NCBI RefSeq assembly: GCF_000421565.1
Contig: NZ_ATXG01000002.1
Location: forward strand, 310,001 to 374,000
Source: Agromyces subbeticus DSM 16689
Lineage (GTDB): Bacteria; Actinomycetota; Actinomycetes; Actinomycetales; Microbacteriaceae
Length of the DNA: 64,000 nt
Direction: 5' to 3'
The notes below the pieces were generated by a model that made no database searches, was not told the DNA's origin, and worked only from the letters and a program-made list of their open reading frames with translations. The translations under genes and the position numbers were made by a program. This document shows, piece by piece, positions 9,558 through 22,573 of this stretch (its first letter is position 1; each line of letters starts with the position of its first letter).

Positions 9558-9970
9558 TGAGCGCTCGTACCAAGGCGCGCAAGCGCGCGCTCGACCTGCT
9601 GTACTCGGCCGACATGCGCCAGGTGCCGGTCGAGCAGATGCTCGTCGTCGAGGCGCAGAAGGCCGTGGGCGAACCCGAGCGGGCCGCCTCCTGGCTGTAC
9701 GCCCGCGAGATCGTCGACGGCATCGTCGACCACCGCGACGAGATCGACGAGCTCATCGAGACGCACTCGCACGGGTGGACCCTCGAGCGCATGCCCGCAG
9801 TCGACCGTGCGATCCTGCGCATCGGCGTCTGGGAGATCATCCACAACGACGCCGTGCCCGACCCTGTCGCGATCTCCGAGGCCGTCGAGGCGGCCACGGT
9901 GCTCTCCACTGACGACTCGGCGGGTTTCGTCAACGGCCTGCTCGCCGCGATCTCGCACGCCAAGGCCTGA
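9557..9970 (+). CDS. nusB: Transcription antitermination factor NusB
   Basis: A 137-residue all-helical NusB, which binds boxA RNA with NusE (S10) during rRNA antitermination. Characteristic stretches are TKARKRALDLLYSADMR at the N-terminus and AVDRAILRIGVWEI with NEAVEAA-like ISEAVEAATVLSTDDSAGFVNGLL at the C-terminus. The GTG start shares its first base with the efp TAG. The efp-nusB order is the normal actinobacterial one. The pyr leader begins shortly after its stop. Confidence 0.94.
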   Translation: MSARTKARKRALDLLYSADMRQVPVEQMLVVEAQKAVGEPERAASWLYAREIVDGIVDHRDEIDELIETHSHGWTLERMPAVDRAILRIGVWEIIHNDAVPDPVAISEAVEAATVLSTDDSAGFVNGLLAAISHAKA

Positions 9971-10001
9971 CCGGGTCGCCGCGCCAGGCGGCCGAACACG
10001 A

Positions 10002-10007
10002 TAGACT
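10002..10007 (+). promoter_or_regulatory. Candidate -10 box of the pyr operon
   Basis: TAGACT at 10002-10007 would start transcription near 10014 and give a leader of about 50 bases that contains the whole PyrR hairpin. A -35 match is not evident. Confidence 0.45.
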
Positions 10008-10022
10008 TCTTCGAGTTGACAA

Positions 10023-10056
10023 CCTTTAAGGCCGTCCCGTGAGGCGGAGAAGGGAG
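10023..10056 (+). promoter_or_regulatory. Predicted PyrR-binding RNA hairpin over the pyrR ribosome site
   Basis: The leader holds TCCCGTGAGG (10035-10044), which fits the conserved PyrR-binding consensus UCCNGNGAGG. It can fold into a lower stem (10023-10027 with 10049-10053), a purine-rich 5' bulge (10028-10031), an upper stem (10032-10036 with 10043-10047) and a six-base loop, the architecture described for Bacillus PyrR sites. The 3' arm contains the GAAGGGAG ribosome site of pyrR, so PyrR-UMP binding would block translation, as reported for mycobacteria. Folding was done by eye. Confidence 0.75.
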
Positions 10057-10063
10057 TCGTTTG

Positions 10064-10606
10064 ATGGCACGTGCCGTGCTGAATCAGGCTGACATCTCGC
10101 GGGCACTGACCCGCATCTCGCACGAGATCCTCGAATCGAATCGTGGAAGTTCGAATCTCGTCATCCTCGGCATTCCGACTCGTGGCGTGTACCTCGCCCG
10201 TCGCATCGCCGAGACCATCGCCCGCATCGAATCCCATGTCGACGCGCCGCCGGCGGGTGCGCTCGACGTCACGATGTACCGCGACGACCTCACGCGCACG
10301 CGCACTCGCACGCCCCAGCCGACCGAGCTGCCTCCCGGAGGCATCGACGGCAAGACGGTCGTGCTCGTCGACGACGTGCTCTACTCGGGCCGCACCATCC
10401 GGGCGGCGTTCGACGCGCTGAGCGACCTCGGCCGTGCGCGCGCCGTGCGGCTTGCCGTGCTCGTCGATCGCGGGCACCGGGAGTTCCCGATCCGTGCGGA
10501 CTTCGTGGGCAAGAACCTGCCGAGCTCGGCTCGCGAGCGGGTCAACGTGCGGCTTCATGAGATCGACGGCGATGACGCCGTCACGATCGACGAGGGCGAG
10601 GAATGA
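10064..10606 (+). CDS. pyrR: Bifunctional pyr operon regulator / uracil phosphoribosyltransferase PyrR
   Basis: A 180-residue type I phosphoribosyltransferase-fold protein. The PRPP loop [12 protein letters not shown] is at residues 100-111 and the early LGIPTRG matches PyrR. In the family it binds UMP and the leader RNA to repress pyrimidine genes and has weak uracil phosphoribosyltransferase activity. ATG 10064 is chosen, 8 bases after GAAGGGAG; a TTG lies one codon earlier. It heads the operon, its stop overlaps pyrB (ATGA), and the hairpin just upstream implies autoregulation. Confidence 0.94.
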   Translation: MARAVLNQADISRALTRISHEILESNRGSSNLVILGIPTRGVYLARRIAETIARIESHVDAPPAGALDVTMYRDDLTRTRTRTPQPTELPPGGIDGKTVVLVDDVLYSGRTIRAAFDALSDLGRARAVRLAVLVDRGHREFPIRADFVGKNLPSSARERVNVRLHEIDGDDAVTIDEGEE

Positions 10607-11556
10607 TGCGGCACCTGCTGAGCACCCGCGAACTCTCCCGCGAAGAGGCGATCGAACTCCTCGACATCGCCGAAGACATGGCGGCGGTGCAGGAGCGCGA
10701 GGTCAAGAAACTGCCGACGCTGCGCGGAAAGACCGTGGTCAACCTCTTCTTCGAGGACTCGACGCGCACGCGCATCTCGTTCGAAGCCGCGGCGAAGCGA
10801 CTGTCGGCCGACGTCATCAACTTCAGCGCCAAAGGATCCAGCGTGTCGAAGGGCGAGAGCCTGAAGGACACGGCGCAGACGCTGCAGGCGATGGGCGCCG
10901 ACGGGGTCGTCATCCGCCACCACGCCTCGGGGGCGCCATTCACCCTCGCGACGAGCGGCTGGATCGACGCCGGCGTCGTCAACGCCGGCGACGGCACGCA
11001 TGAGCACCCGACCCAGGCGCTGCTCGATGCGTTCACGATGCGGCGGCGCCTGCACGGCGCGGCATCGCGAGGCCGGGGGCTCGACGGCGTGCGCGTCGTG
11101 ATCGTCGGTGACGTGCTGCACTCGCGCGTTGCCCGCTCGAACGTCTGGCTGCTCGCGACGCTCGGAGCCGAGGTCGAGCTCGTCGCCCCGCCGACCCTCG
11201 TGCCGGTCGACACCTCGACGTGGCCGGCGGTCGTCGGCTACGACCTCGACGCCGCGCTCCGCCGCGCACCAGACGTGGTCATGATGCTGCGCATCCAGGC
11301 CGAGCGCATGCACGCGGCGTTCTTCCCGAACAGCCGCGAATACGCGCGCACTTGGGGTCTCGACGACGCCAGGTTCGACGCGCTGCCCCCCAGTACGATG
11401 GTGATGCACCCGGGTCCGATGAACCGCGGGCTCGAGATCGCCGCCCGCGCGGCCGATTCACAGCAGTCGACCGTGCGCGAGCAGGTCGCGAACGGAGTTT
11501 CAGTGAGAATGGCCGCCCTGTACCTGCTGATGTCCGGTGATCGAGGGGAAGCCTGA
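10603..11556 (+). CDS. pyrB: Aspartate carbamoyltransferase catalytic chain
   Basis: A 317-residue transcarbamylase joining carbamoyl phosphate and aspartate. The carbamoyl phosphate motif STRTR is at residues 53-57, SVSKGES carries the active-site Lys, and HPTQALLD follows. No regulatory chain gene (pyrI) is present, as usual in actinobacteria. Two adjacent ATG codons (10603 and 10606) are possible starts; the first overlaps the pyrR stop. It shares its last base with pyrC. Confidence 0.95.
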   Translation: MMRHLLSTRELSREEAIELLDIAEDMAAVQEREVKKLPTLRGKTVVNLFFEDSTRTRISFEAAAKRLSADVINFSAKGSSVSKGESLKDTAQTLQAMGADGVVIRHHASGAPFTLATSGWIDAGVVNAGDGTHEHPTQALLDAFTMRRRLHGAASRGRGLDGVRVVIVGDVLHSRVARSNVWLLATLGAEVELVAPPTLVPVDTSTWPAVVGYDLDAALRRAPDVVMMLRIQAERMHAAFFPNSREYARTWGLDDARFDALPPSTMVMHPGPMNRGLEIAARAADSQQSTVREQVANGVSVRMAALYLLMSGDRGEA

Positions 11557-12899
11557 TGAACGAGCGATTCCTGATCAACGGCGCCACGCTGCCCGGCGGT
11601 GAGCGAGCCGACCTGCTGCTCGACGGCGGCGTCATCGCCGAGGTCGGCAGCATCGCGGATGCCGCGGGCGCGACCGTCATCGATGCCGACGGGCTGATCG
11701 CGCTGCCGGGCCTCGTCGACCTGCACACGCACCTTCGCGAGCCGGGTTACGAGCAGAGCGAGACCGTGCTCACCGGCACCCAGGCCGCCGCAGCCGGCGG
11801 ATTCACCGCGGTGTTCGCGATGGCGAACACCTTCCCGGTCGCCGACACCGCCGGTGTGGTCGAGCAGGAGGCGAGCCTCGGCCGCGCCGCCGGCTACGCC
11901 ACGGTGCAGCCGATCGGCGCCGTGACCGTCGGCCTCAAGGGCGAACAGCTCGCCGAGCTCGGCGCGATGGCCCGATCCCGCGCGAACGTGCGGGTGTTCT
12001 CCGATGACGGGTTCTGCGTCTCCGACCCGCTGCTGATGCGCCGGGCGCTCGAGTACGTCAAGGCGTTCGACGGCGTGATCGCCCAGCACGCGCAGGAGCC
12101 ACGACTCACCGAGGGCGCGCAGATGAACGAGGGCGCGCTCTCGGGAGAGCTCGGCCTCACGGGCTGGCCCGCCGTCGCTGAAGAGTCGATCATCGCCCGC
12201 GACGTGCTGCTCGCCGAGCACGTGCGCTCTCGCCTCCACATCTGCCACGTCTCGACCGCAGGGTCGGTCGAGGTGATCCGCTGGGCGAAGGCCCGCGGCA
12301 TCGACGTCACCGCCGAGGTGACACCGCACCACCTGCTGCTCACCGAAGACCTGATCGCGGGATACGACCCCCGCTTCAAGGTGAACCCGCCGCTGCGCCG
12401 CAGCGAAGACGTCGAGGCGCTGCGCGCGGCCCTCGCCGACGGCACCATCGACATCGTCGCCACCGACCACGCACCGCACCCGGTCGAGGCGAAGGAGAGC
12501 GAGTGGCAGGCTGCGGCCAACGGCATGGTCGGCCTCGAGTCGGCCCTCGCCGTGGTGCACGCCGCCATGGTCGAGACCGGTCTCATGACGTGGGCGGATG
12601 TCGCGCGCGTGCTGTCGTCGGCACCGGCACGCATCGGCGGGCTGCGCGGCCACGGCGAGGCGCTGGCCGCCGGTGCGGCACCCGAGCTCACCCTGTACGA
12701 CCCCTCCGCGGCAGCCGAGTTCGATCTCGACCGACTCGCGGGCCGCAGCACGAACTCGCCCTATCTCGGCCGGCGCCTTCCGGGCCGCGTCGTCGCGACC
12801 TTCCACGGCGGCTACCCGACCTTCCTCGACGGCGCGGTGCGTCCGGCCGACGAGGTCGCCCGCAACGCGGCATCCGCTCAGGGGGTCTCGCATGGATAA
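11556..12899 (+). CDS. pyrC: Dihydroorotase
   Basis: A 447-residue class I dihydroorotase, a metal-dependent amidohydrolase that closes carbamoyl aspartate to dihydroorotate. The zinc ligands His57 and His59 appear in DLHTHLREPG, a further His in HICHVSTAGS, and the catalytic Asp in ATDHAPHP near residue 305. The stop overlaps the following small membrane protein gene by 8 bases. The pyrB-pyrC pairing is standard in actinobacterial pyr operons. Confidence 0.95.
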   Translation: MNERFLINGATLPGGERADLLLDGGVIAEVGSIADAAGATVIDADGLIALPGLVDLHTHLREPGYEQSETVLTGTQAAAAGGFTAVFAMANTFPVADTAGVVEQEASLGRAAGYATVQPIGAVTVGLKGEQLAELGAMARSRANVRVFSDDGFCVSDPLLMRRALEYVKAFDGVIAQHAQEPRLTEGAQMNEGALSGELGLTGWPAVAEESIIARDVLLAEHVRSRLHICHVSTAGSVEVIRWAKARGIDVTAEVTPHHLLLTEDLIAGYDPRFKVNPPLRRSEDVEALRAALADGTIDIVATDHAPHPVEAKESEWQAAANGMVGLESALAVVHAAMVETGLMTWADVARVLSSAPARIGGLRGHGEALAAGAAPELTLYDPSAAAEFDLDRLAGRSTNSPYLGRRLPGRVVATFHGGYPTFLDGAVRPADEVARNAASAQGVSHG

Positions 12900-13494
12900 G
12901 GTGATCGGCGTCATCGTCGCGGTCGTCGTCGTCGGGCTCGCGGGCTGGCTCATGTACCGCTCGTGGAAGCGACGAACCGCGCGCGACGAATCCCTCGGCT
13001 CGTATCCGGTGCCCGCCGCGCACGGGGCGCCGACGCTCGATGCCGAGGTGCTCTACGTCGCGACCACGCCCGTCGGCGAACCGCTCGAGCGCCTCGCGGT
13101 GCACGGCCTCGCCTTCCGCGGCTCGGGCCATGTCGAGGTGCTCGCCGAGGGTGTGATCCTCCGCATCGCGGGGGAGTCGCTCACCTTCATCCCCGCCGAT
13201 CGGCTCGTCGGCGCCGGGGTCGCGAGCTACGCGATCGATCGCGGCGTCGAGCCCGAGGGCCTGATCGCCCTCACTTGGATCCCCCAGGTGCGGCAGGCGA
13301 GCGAGCACGCCGAACGACGAGTCGACAGTTACGTCCGCGCCCGGTATCCGGGCGACTCGGCCAAGATCATCGGGGCCGTCAACGACATCGCCGAAGCGCC
13401 GGCCGCGCAAGCCGCGCCGCGATCGGAACAGGACATCGCCGCAGCGCCAGCCGCGCTTCGGCCAGAGCAGGAGAGTGAGGCCTCGCATGACTGA
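12892..13494 (+). CDS. Conserved membrane protein between pyrC and carA (Rv1382-like)
   Basis: A 200-residue protein with one N-terminal transmembrane segment (about residues 4-23, [20 protein letters not shown]), a basic stop-transfer WKRR, and a beta-rich globular region that resembles a PH-like fold ([33 protein letters not shown]). The C-terminal tail is acidic and Ala-rich. A protein of this kind sits at the same place in many actinobacteria (Rv1382 in M. tuberculosis). Its function is unknown to me; constant residence in the pyr operon suggests a link to pyrimidine supply or to the cell envelope, but that is only inference. It overlaps pyrC by 8 bases and carA by 8. Confidence 0.8.
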   Translation: MDKVIGVIVAVVVVGLAGWLMYRSWKRRTARDESLGSYPVPAAHGAPTLDAEVLYVATTPVGEPLERLAVHGLAFRGSGHVEVLAEGVILRIAGESLTFIPADRLVGAGVASYAIDRGVEPEGLIALTWIPQVRQASEHAERRVDSYVRARYPGDSAKIIGAVNDIAEAPAAQAAPRSEQDIAAAPAALRPEQESEASHD

Positions 13495-14688
13495 GACCCC
13501 CACGACCACGAACGAGGCCGCCGTGCTCGTTCTCGAAGACGGGCGCCGGTACGACGGCCGCGCCTACGGTGCCCGAGGGCGCACCCTCGGTGAAGCGGTG
13601 TTCGCCACCGGCATGACCGGCTACCAGGAGACGCTGACCGATCCCTCGTACGCCGGCCAGATCGTCATGATGACCGCGCCGCACATCGGCAACACGGGCA
13701 TGAACGACGAAGACATGGAGTCCGCACGCATCTGGGTGGCCGGCTTCATCGTGCGCGATCCCTCGCGCGTCGTCTCCAATTTCCGCTCGCAGCGCAGCCT
13801 CGACGACGACCTGGCGGCAGCCGATGTCGTCGGCATCAGCGGCATCGACACGCGAGCACTCACCCGCCACTTGCGTTCGGCCGGCGCCATGCGCGCCGGC
13901 ATCTTCTCGGGTGACGACGCGCTGCTGACCCCCGGCGAGCAGCTCGACCTCGTGCAGGGCGGTGCGGCGATGTCCGGCGCCAACCTCTCGGGGGCCGTCT
14001 CGACGACCGAGACGTACTCGCTGCCCGCCGTCGGCGAGCGCATCGGCACGGTCGCGGTGCTCGACCTCGGCGTGAAGACGTCGACCCTGAAGTACCTCGC
14101 CGAGCGCGGGTTCGACGTGCAGGTCGTGCCGCAGTCGATCACCGCCGAGGAGGTGCTGGCACTCGAGCCCGACGCCCTGTTCTTCTCGAACGGGCCGGGC
14201 GACCCCGCGGCATCCGATCGCCATGTCGAACTGCTGCGCACCACCCTCCGCGAGGGGCTGCCCTACTTCGGCATCTGCTTCGGCAACCAGCTGCTCGGCC
14301 GCGCACTCGGCTTCGGCACCTACAAGCTGCCGTTCGGACATCGCGGCATCAACCAGCCGGTGCTCGACAAGGCGACGGGCCGGGTCGAGATCACCGCGCA
14401 CAACCACGGCTTCGCGGTCGATGCCCCCATCGACCGGGTGAGCGAGTCGAGCGAGGGCTTCGGCCGGGTCGAGGTGAGCCACTACGACCTCAACGACAAC
14501 GTCGTCGAGGGGCTCAACTGCCTCGACATCCCCGCGTTCAGCGTGCAGTACCACCCCGAATCGGCGGCAGGGCCGCACGACGCGAACTACCTCTTCGATC
14601 GATTCCGCGACATGGTCGTCTCGACCCGTTCGACCGGCTCACCGACCGAAACCTCGACGAGCACCGCGACCGAAGGAAGCAACGAGTA

Positions 14689-14689
<1 letters not shown>
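13487..14689 (+). CDS. carA: Carbamoyl phosphate synthase small (glutaminase) subunit
   Basis: A 400-residue class I glutamine amidotransferase that feeds ammonia to CarB. The N-terminal CPSase domain ([30 protein letters not shown]) precedes the amidotransferase domain with the nucleophile Cys264 in GICFGNQ and the His/Glu pair in [13 protein letters not shown] 13487, 6 bases behind a GAGG ribosome site, is preferred to the in-frame GTG at 13475. The stop shares one base with carB. Confidence 0.95.
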
Positions 14690-17972
<3,283 letters not shown>

Positions 17973-17976
<4 letters not shown>

Positions 17977-18851
17977 CCGAGGTCACGCCGTTCGGCGAGC
18001 GGCTCGAGGCCGTCTTCGCCGCCTACGGCAAGCTCTGCGTCGGCATCGATCCGCATGCCGGGCTGCTCGAGCAGTGGGGCCTGCCCGACTCGGCAGAGGG
18101 CGTGCGGGAGTTCGGCCTGCGGGTCGTCGACGCGGCGGCCGGCCGCACCGGCATCGTGAAGCCCCAGGTCGCGTTCTTCGAGCGCCACGGCGCCGTCGGC
18201 TACGCGGTGCTCGAACGCATCATGGCCGAGGCGCGCGACGCCGGACTGCTCGTGATCGCCGACGTGAAGCGCGGCGACATCGGCACGAGCGTCGAGGCCT
18301 ACGGCCAGGCGTGGCTTCGCCCGGGTTCGAGCCTCGAGGCCGACGCCATGACGATCAGCGCCTACCAGGGACTCGGCTCGATCGAGGGCGTGCTGACCGC
18401 GGCCGAGGCCGCGGGCAAGGGCCTGTTCGTGCTCGCCGCGACCTCCAACCCCGAAGCCGCCGCGATCCAGCGTGCGGTGCTCCAGCAGTCGAGCCGGGCC
18501 GGCAGCACGGTGGCACAGGCGATCACGAGCGGCGTCATCGCCTGGAACCACGGGCGAGCGGATGCCGCGAACCACCCGCTCGGCTCGGTCGGCGTCGTGC
18601 TCGGCGCGACGATCGACCTGCGCACCTCGGGCATCGACCTCGACACCGACCCGCCCAAGCCCGGCCTGCCGGTGCTGGCACCCGGTTTCGGGCACCAGGG
18701 CGGAGAGCTCTCCGAGCTGCGGGCCATCTACGGATCGCTCGCCGCCGGGGTCATCGTGAGCGAGTCGCGTTCGCTGCTCGGCGTCGGGCCCGATGCGCTC
18801 GCAGAGGCGATCACCCGCCGTGTCGACGAGGTGGGGGCCGCGAGTGTCTGA
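17973..18851 (+). CDS. pyrF: Orotidine 5'-phosphate decarboxylase (type 2)
   Basis: A 292-residue decarboxylase making UMP. It is of the longer type 2 form found in actinobacteria and myxobacteria, with [12 protein letters not shown] near the N-terminus and the catalytic Lys-Asp array in [12 protein letters not shown] near residue 95. It overlaps carB by 4 bases and the next gene by 8. Dihydroorotate dehydrogenase (pyrD) and orotate phosphoribosyltransferase (pyrE) are not in this window, so the pathway is completed elsewhere. Confidence 0.94.
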
Positions 18852-19770
18852 GCACGAGACCACCACTGTGCGGCAGTCGCCGCCCGAGGTCGACCGGGTC
18901 GCGGCATCCCGTGCCGCCGTCGCCGCGCGTCGCGCGAGAGCCACCGTCAAGTCGGCGGTCGCCGCGGGCTCCCGGAGCCCCCTCGATGTGCTGCGCGAGG
19001 CCTTCGAGTCGCCAGAGGGCGTCGAAGGTCGCTTGCGCGTCACCGAGTTCCTCACCTCGATCCCGGCGATCGGGCAGACGAAGACCGCCCGTATCATGCA
19101 CGAGCTCGAGATCTCGCCGTCGAAGCGTCTCGGCGGCCTCGGGCGGCTGCAGCGCCGCCGGCTCCGCGAGTTCCTCGCCGACTGGGTCGCCGCCCACGGC
19201 GGCACGGGCGACCGACTCGTCGTGCTGGCGGGCCCGACCGCGGTCGGCAAGGGTACGGTGGCCGACTACATCCGCCGCCATCACCCCGATGTGCGCCTCT
19301 CGGTCTCGGCGACGACCCGCCCGCCACGGCCGGGCGAGGTCGAGGGCGAGAGCTACTTCTTCGTCGACGACGCCGAGTTCGATCGCCTCGTCGAGAACGG
19401 CGAACTGCTCGAGTGGGCGACGGTGCACAACGCCTCGCGCTACGGCACGCCGCGTAAGGCGGTCGAAGAGGCGATCGCCGCCGGAAACAGCGTGCTGCTC
19501 GAGATCGACATCCAGGGAGCGCGATCGGTTCGCCGCGCCGCGCCCGAGGCGACGCTCGTGTTCCTGCTGCCGCCGAGCTGGGACGAACTCGTGCGCCGGC
19601 TCGTGGGTCGGGGCACCGAGAGCCCCGCCGAACAGCAGCGCCGGCTCGAGACCGCGAAGGTCGAATTGGCCGCCGTCGACGAGTTCGATCACCAGGTCGT
19701 GAACCACGACGTCGCCGAAGCCGCGCGAGAGGTCGTAGACTTGATGAGATCTCGCAAGGGTCGGCGTTGA
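18844..19770 (+). CDS. gmk: Integration host factor mIHF - guanylate kinase fusion
   Basis: A 308-residue protein made of two parts. Residues about 16-115 match the actinobacterial integration host factor (mIHF): a long basic helix ([19 protein letters not shown]) and the H2TH-like DNA-binding region around [19 protein letters not shown] and the basic [11 protein letters not shown]. From residue 124 on is a complete guanylate kinase with P-loop GPTAVGKGT (130-138), the GMP site [19 protein letters not shown], and the lid region. Gmk makes GDP from GMP; mIHF binds DNA. In M. tuberculosis these are separate neighbouring genes. GTG 18844 overlaps the pyrF stop and opens the mIHF part. No stop or start-like gap separates the domains. 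Confidence 0.9.
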   Translation: MSEHETTTVRQSPPEVDRVAASRAAVAARRARATVKSAVAAGSRSPLDVLREAFESPEGVEGRLRVTEFLTSIPAIGQTKTARIMHELEISPSKRLGGLGRLQRRRLREFLADWVAAHGGTGDRLVVLAGPTAVGKGTVADYIRRHHPDVRLSVSATTRPPRPGEVEGESYFFVDDAEFDRLVENGELLEWATVHNASRYGTPRKAVEEAIAAGNSVLLEIDIQGARSVRRAAPEATLVFLLPPSWDELVRRLVGRGTESPAEQQRRLETAKVELAAVDEFDHQVVNHDVAEAAREVVDLMRSRKGRR

Positions 19771-19833
19771 GCTGCCCTCGTCACGACTTTCCGCGCACTG
19801 CGGGTGCGCACCCCACGATCAAGGAGTCATTCC

Positions 19834-20091
19834 ATGGCTGAGAAGCTGTCCGGCATCATCGATCCTCCCATCGACGACCTGCTCTCGAAGGTCGACTCGA
19901 AGTACCAGCTCGTGATCTTCGCGTCGAAGCGCGCGCGCCAGATCAACGACTACTACGCCGACCTGCACGAGGGCAGCCTGTTCGACAACGTGGGCCCGCT
20001 GGTCGACTCGTCGATCGACGACAAGCCGCTCTCGGTCGCCCTGCACGAGATCAACGAAGACAAGCTCCGGCTCCGCCCGATCGCCGAGTGA
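19834..20091 (+). CDS. rpoZ: DNA-directed RNA polymerase omega subunit
   Basis: An 85-residue omega subunit, which binds the C-terminus of beta-prime and helps polymerase assembly. The sequence [31 protein letters not shown] is typical, with the conserved Lys-Tyr-Leu region and FASKRARQI helix. ATG 19834 lies 7 bases after AAGGAG; the frame is open further upstream to 19804 but without family similarity. It sits between gmk and coaBC as in other actinobacteria. Confidence 0.95.
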   Translation: MAEKLSGIIDPPIDDLLSKVDSKYQLVIFASKRARQINDYYADLHEGSLFDNVGPLVDSSIDDKPLSVALHEINEDKLRLRPIAE

Positions 20092-20104
20092 TCCGGAGGG
20101 CCGG

Positions 20105-21382
20105 ATGACTCGGCTCAACATCGTCGTCGGCATCACGGGCGGCATCGCCGCCTATAAGGCCGTCGGCGTCGTTCGCGCCCTCGTGCTCGCCGGACACGAC
20201 GTGCACGTCGTGCCGACCGAGGGCGCTCTGCGCTTCGTCGGGCGACCGACGCTCGAGGCGATCTCACGCAACCCGGTGCACACCGAGCTCTACGAGGGCG
20301 TCGCCGAGGTGCGGCACGTGGCCATCGGCCAGGCGGCCGACCTCATCGTCATCGCACCGGCGACGGCGAACTCGATCGCGAAGCTCGCCGCCGGCCTCGC
20401 CGACGACCTGCTCGGCAACACCGTGCTGGCGAGCCTCGCACCGGTCGTCATCGCGCCCGCGATGCACACCGAGATGTGGCAGCATCCCGCCACGCAGGCG
20501 AACATCGCGACGCTGCGTTCGCGCGGCGTGACGATCGTCGGCCCAGCCGTCGGCCAGCTCACCGGTGCCGACAGCGGCCCCGGCCGTATGGAGGAGCCCG
20601 ACGAGATCGTGCGCGCTGCACTCCGGCGCGCTGCAACCGGCCATGAGCCCATCGCAGCATCCGCAGTGCCCGGCGACCTCGCCGACCGGCACGTCGTCGT
20701 CACCGCGGGCGGCACGCGAGAGCCGCTCGACCCCGTGCGATTCCTCGGCAACCGCTCGAGCGGCAAGCAGGGCATCGCCATCGCCGAGGCGGCCAGAGCA
20801 CGTGGTGCGCGGGTCACGCTCATCGCGGCGAACCTCGAGGTCGCCGAACCCGAGGGCTGCGACATCCGCAGTGTCTCGACGGCGCTCGAGCTGCAGCAGG
20901 CCGTGACCGACGCCGCCCGCGGCGCCGACGTCGTGGTGATGGCGGCAGCCGTCGCCGACTACCGCCCCGCGAACGTCAGCGAGGCGAAGATCAAGAAAGA
21001 CCAGAGCGACGACGGCCTGACCCTCGAGCTCGTGCGCAATCCCGACATCCTCGCCGGGCTCGGCCATGCGCCGCATGACGGCACCGTGCTCGTCGGATTC
21101 GCAGCGGAGACCGAGGCCGACGACGAACGCCTGCTGGCGCTCGGCCGGGCCAAGCGCGAGGCGAAGGGCGCCGACCTGCTCGTCGTGAACCGGGTGGGCT
21201 GGAACGAGGGGTTCGCGAGCGACGAGAACCACGTCGTCGTCATCGGCCCAGACGGCTCCGTCGTCACACGAGCACACGGAACGAAGCTGTCGGTGGCGCA
21301 TGACATCCTCGACGTGGTTGTCTCGGTTACGACGACTGCGGCACGTGCCGCGACCACCACGAAGGAATCCGATCCCGCATGA
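20105..21382 (+). CDS. coaBC: Bifunctional phosphopantothenoylcysteine decarboxylase / synthetase
   Basis: A 425-residue bifunctional coenzyme A enzyme. The N-terminal CoaC half is a flavoprotein decarboxylase ([35 protein letters not shown] with the active His; PAMHTEMW). The C-terminal CoaB half, from about residue 195, joins cysteine to 4'-phosphopantothenate with CTP ([26 protein letters not shown]). A GGAGGG ribosome site lies just upstream. It overlaps metK by 4 bases. CoaE, the last enzyme of the pathway, is encoded at 54915. Confidence 0.95.
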   Translation: MTRLNIVVGITGGIAAYKAVGVVRALVLAGHDVHVVPTEGALRFVGRPTLEAISRNPVHTELYEGVAEVRHVAIGQAADLIVIAPATANSIAKLAAGLADDLLGNTVLASLAPVVIAPAMHTEMWQHPATQANIATLRSRGVTIVGPAVGQLTGADSGPGRMEEPDEIVRAALRRAATGHEPIAASAVPGDLADRHVVVTAGGTREPLDPVRFLGNRSSGKQGIAIAEAARARGARVTLIAANLEVAEPEGCDIRSVSTALELQQAVTDAARGADVVVMAAAVADYRPANVSEAKIKKDQSDDGLTLELVRNPDILAGLGHAPHDGTVLVGFAAETEADDERLLALGRAKREAKGADLLVVNRVGWNEGFASDENHVVVIGPDGSVVTRAHGTKLSVAHDILDVVVSVTTTAARAATTTKESDPA

Positions 21383-22572
21383 GCGCACTCCGCCTCTTCA
21401 CCTCCGAATCCGTCACCGAGGGGCACCCGGACAAGCTCTGCGACCAGATCTCCGATTCCATCCTCGACGCGCTGCTGCGTGAAGACCCGAACAGCCGGGT
21501 CGCGGTCGAGACGCTCGTGACCACTGGGCTCGTGCACGTCGCGGGCGAGGTCACGACGAGCGGCTACGTCGAGATCCCGGCGATCGTGCGCGAGCGGGTC
21601 TCCGCCATCGGCTACAACTCCTCCGATGCGTGGTTCGACGGCCGCTCGTGCGGCGTCTCGGTGTCGATCGGCGGGCAGTCGCCCGACATCGCCCAGGGCG
21701 TCGACCACGCGTTCGAGTCGCGCGAGCGGGCGAGCGTCGATGCGCTCGACCAGCAGGGCGCCGGCGATCAGGGCATCATGTTCGGCTACGCGACGCGCGA
21801 GACGCCCGAGCTCATGCCGGTGCCGATCTGGCTCGCGCATCGCCTCGCCGAGCGGCTCGCCGCGGTTCGCAAGAACGGTGAGCTCGACTACCTGCGCCCC
21901 GACGGCAAGACCCAGGTCACCATCGGCTACGACGGCCAGGTGCCGCAGACCGTCGAGACGGTGGTGCTCTCGACCCAGCACACGCTCGCGATCTCGACCG
22001 AACAGCTGCGTGCCGAGGTCGAAGAGCTCGTGATCCGGCCGGTGCTCGACACCGTCGAACTCGCGCGACCCGAATTGACCGTGCTCATCAACCCGACCGG
22101 TCGCTTCGAGATCGGCGGTCCGCAGGGCGATGCCGGGCTCACCGGCCGCAAGATCATCATCGACACCTATGGCGGCGCGAGCCGCCACGGCGGCGGTGCC
22201 TTCAGCGGAAAGGACCCCTCGAAGGTCGACCGCTCGGCGGCATACGCCATGCGCTGGGTCGCCAAGAACGCCGTGGCGGCGGGCCTCGCCGACCGGCTCG
22301 AGTTGCAAGTGGCGTACGCCATCGGCAAGGCGGCTCCGGTCGGCCTGTACGTCGAAACCTTCGGCACCGGCGTGCTCGCCGACGAGCAGATCATCGCGGC
22401 CATCCGCGAGGTCTTCGACCTGCGTCCGGCCGCGATCATCCGCGATCTCGACCTGCTCCGGCCGATCTACGCGCAGACTGCGAGCTACGGCCACTTCGGC
22501 CGTGAGCTGCCCGACTTCACGTGGGAGCGCCTCGACCGGGTCGACGACCTGCGCACCGCTGCCGGGCTCTGA
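21379..22572 (+). CDS. metK: S-adenosylmethionine synthetase
   Basis: A 397-residue enzyme making S-adenosylmethionine from methionine and ATP. The signatures [17 protein letters not shown] near the N-terminus, [12 protein letters not shown] in the middle and the phosphate loop [20 protein letters not shown] are complete. The ATG lies in the coaBC stop (ATGA). Context rpoZ-coaBC-metK-priA is the common actinobacterial arrangement; no SAM riboswitch is possible given the overlap. Confidence 0.96.
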   Translation: MSALRLFTSESVTEGHPDKLCDQISDSILDALLREDPNSRVAVETLVTTGLVHVAGEVTTSGYVEIPAIVRERVSAIGYNSSDAWFDGRSCGVSVSIGGQSPDIAQGVDHAFESRERASVDALDQQGAGDQGIMFGYATRETPELMPVPIWLAHRLAERLAAVRKNGELDYLRPDGKTQVTIGYDGQVPQTVETVVLSTQHTLAISTEQLRAEVEELVIRPVLDTVELARPELTVLINPTGRFEIGGPQGDAGLTGRKIIIDTYGGASRHGGGAFSGKDPSKVDRSAAYAMRWVAKNAVAAGLADRLELQVAYAIGKAAPVGLYVETFGTGVLADEQIIAAIREVFDLRPAAIIRDLDLLRPIYAQTASYGHFGRELPDFTWERLDRVDDLRTAAGL

Positions 22573-22573
22573 C

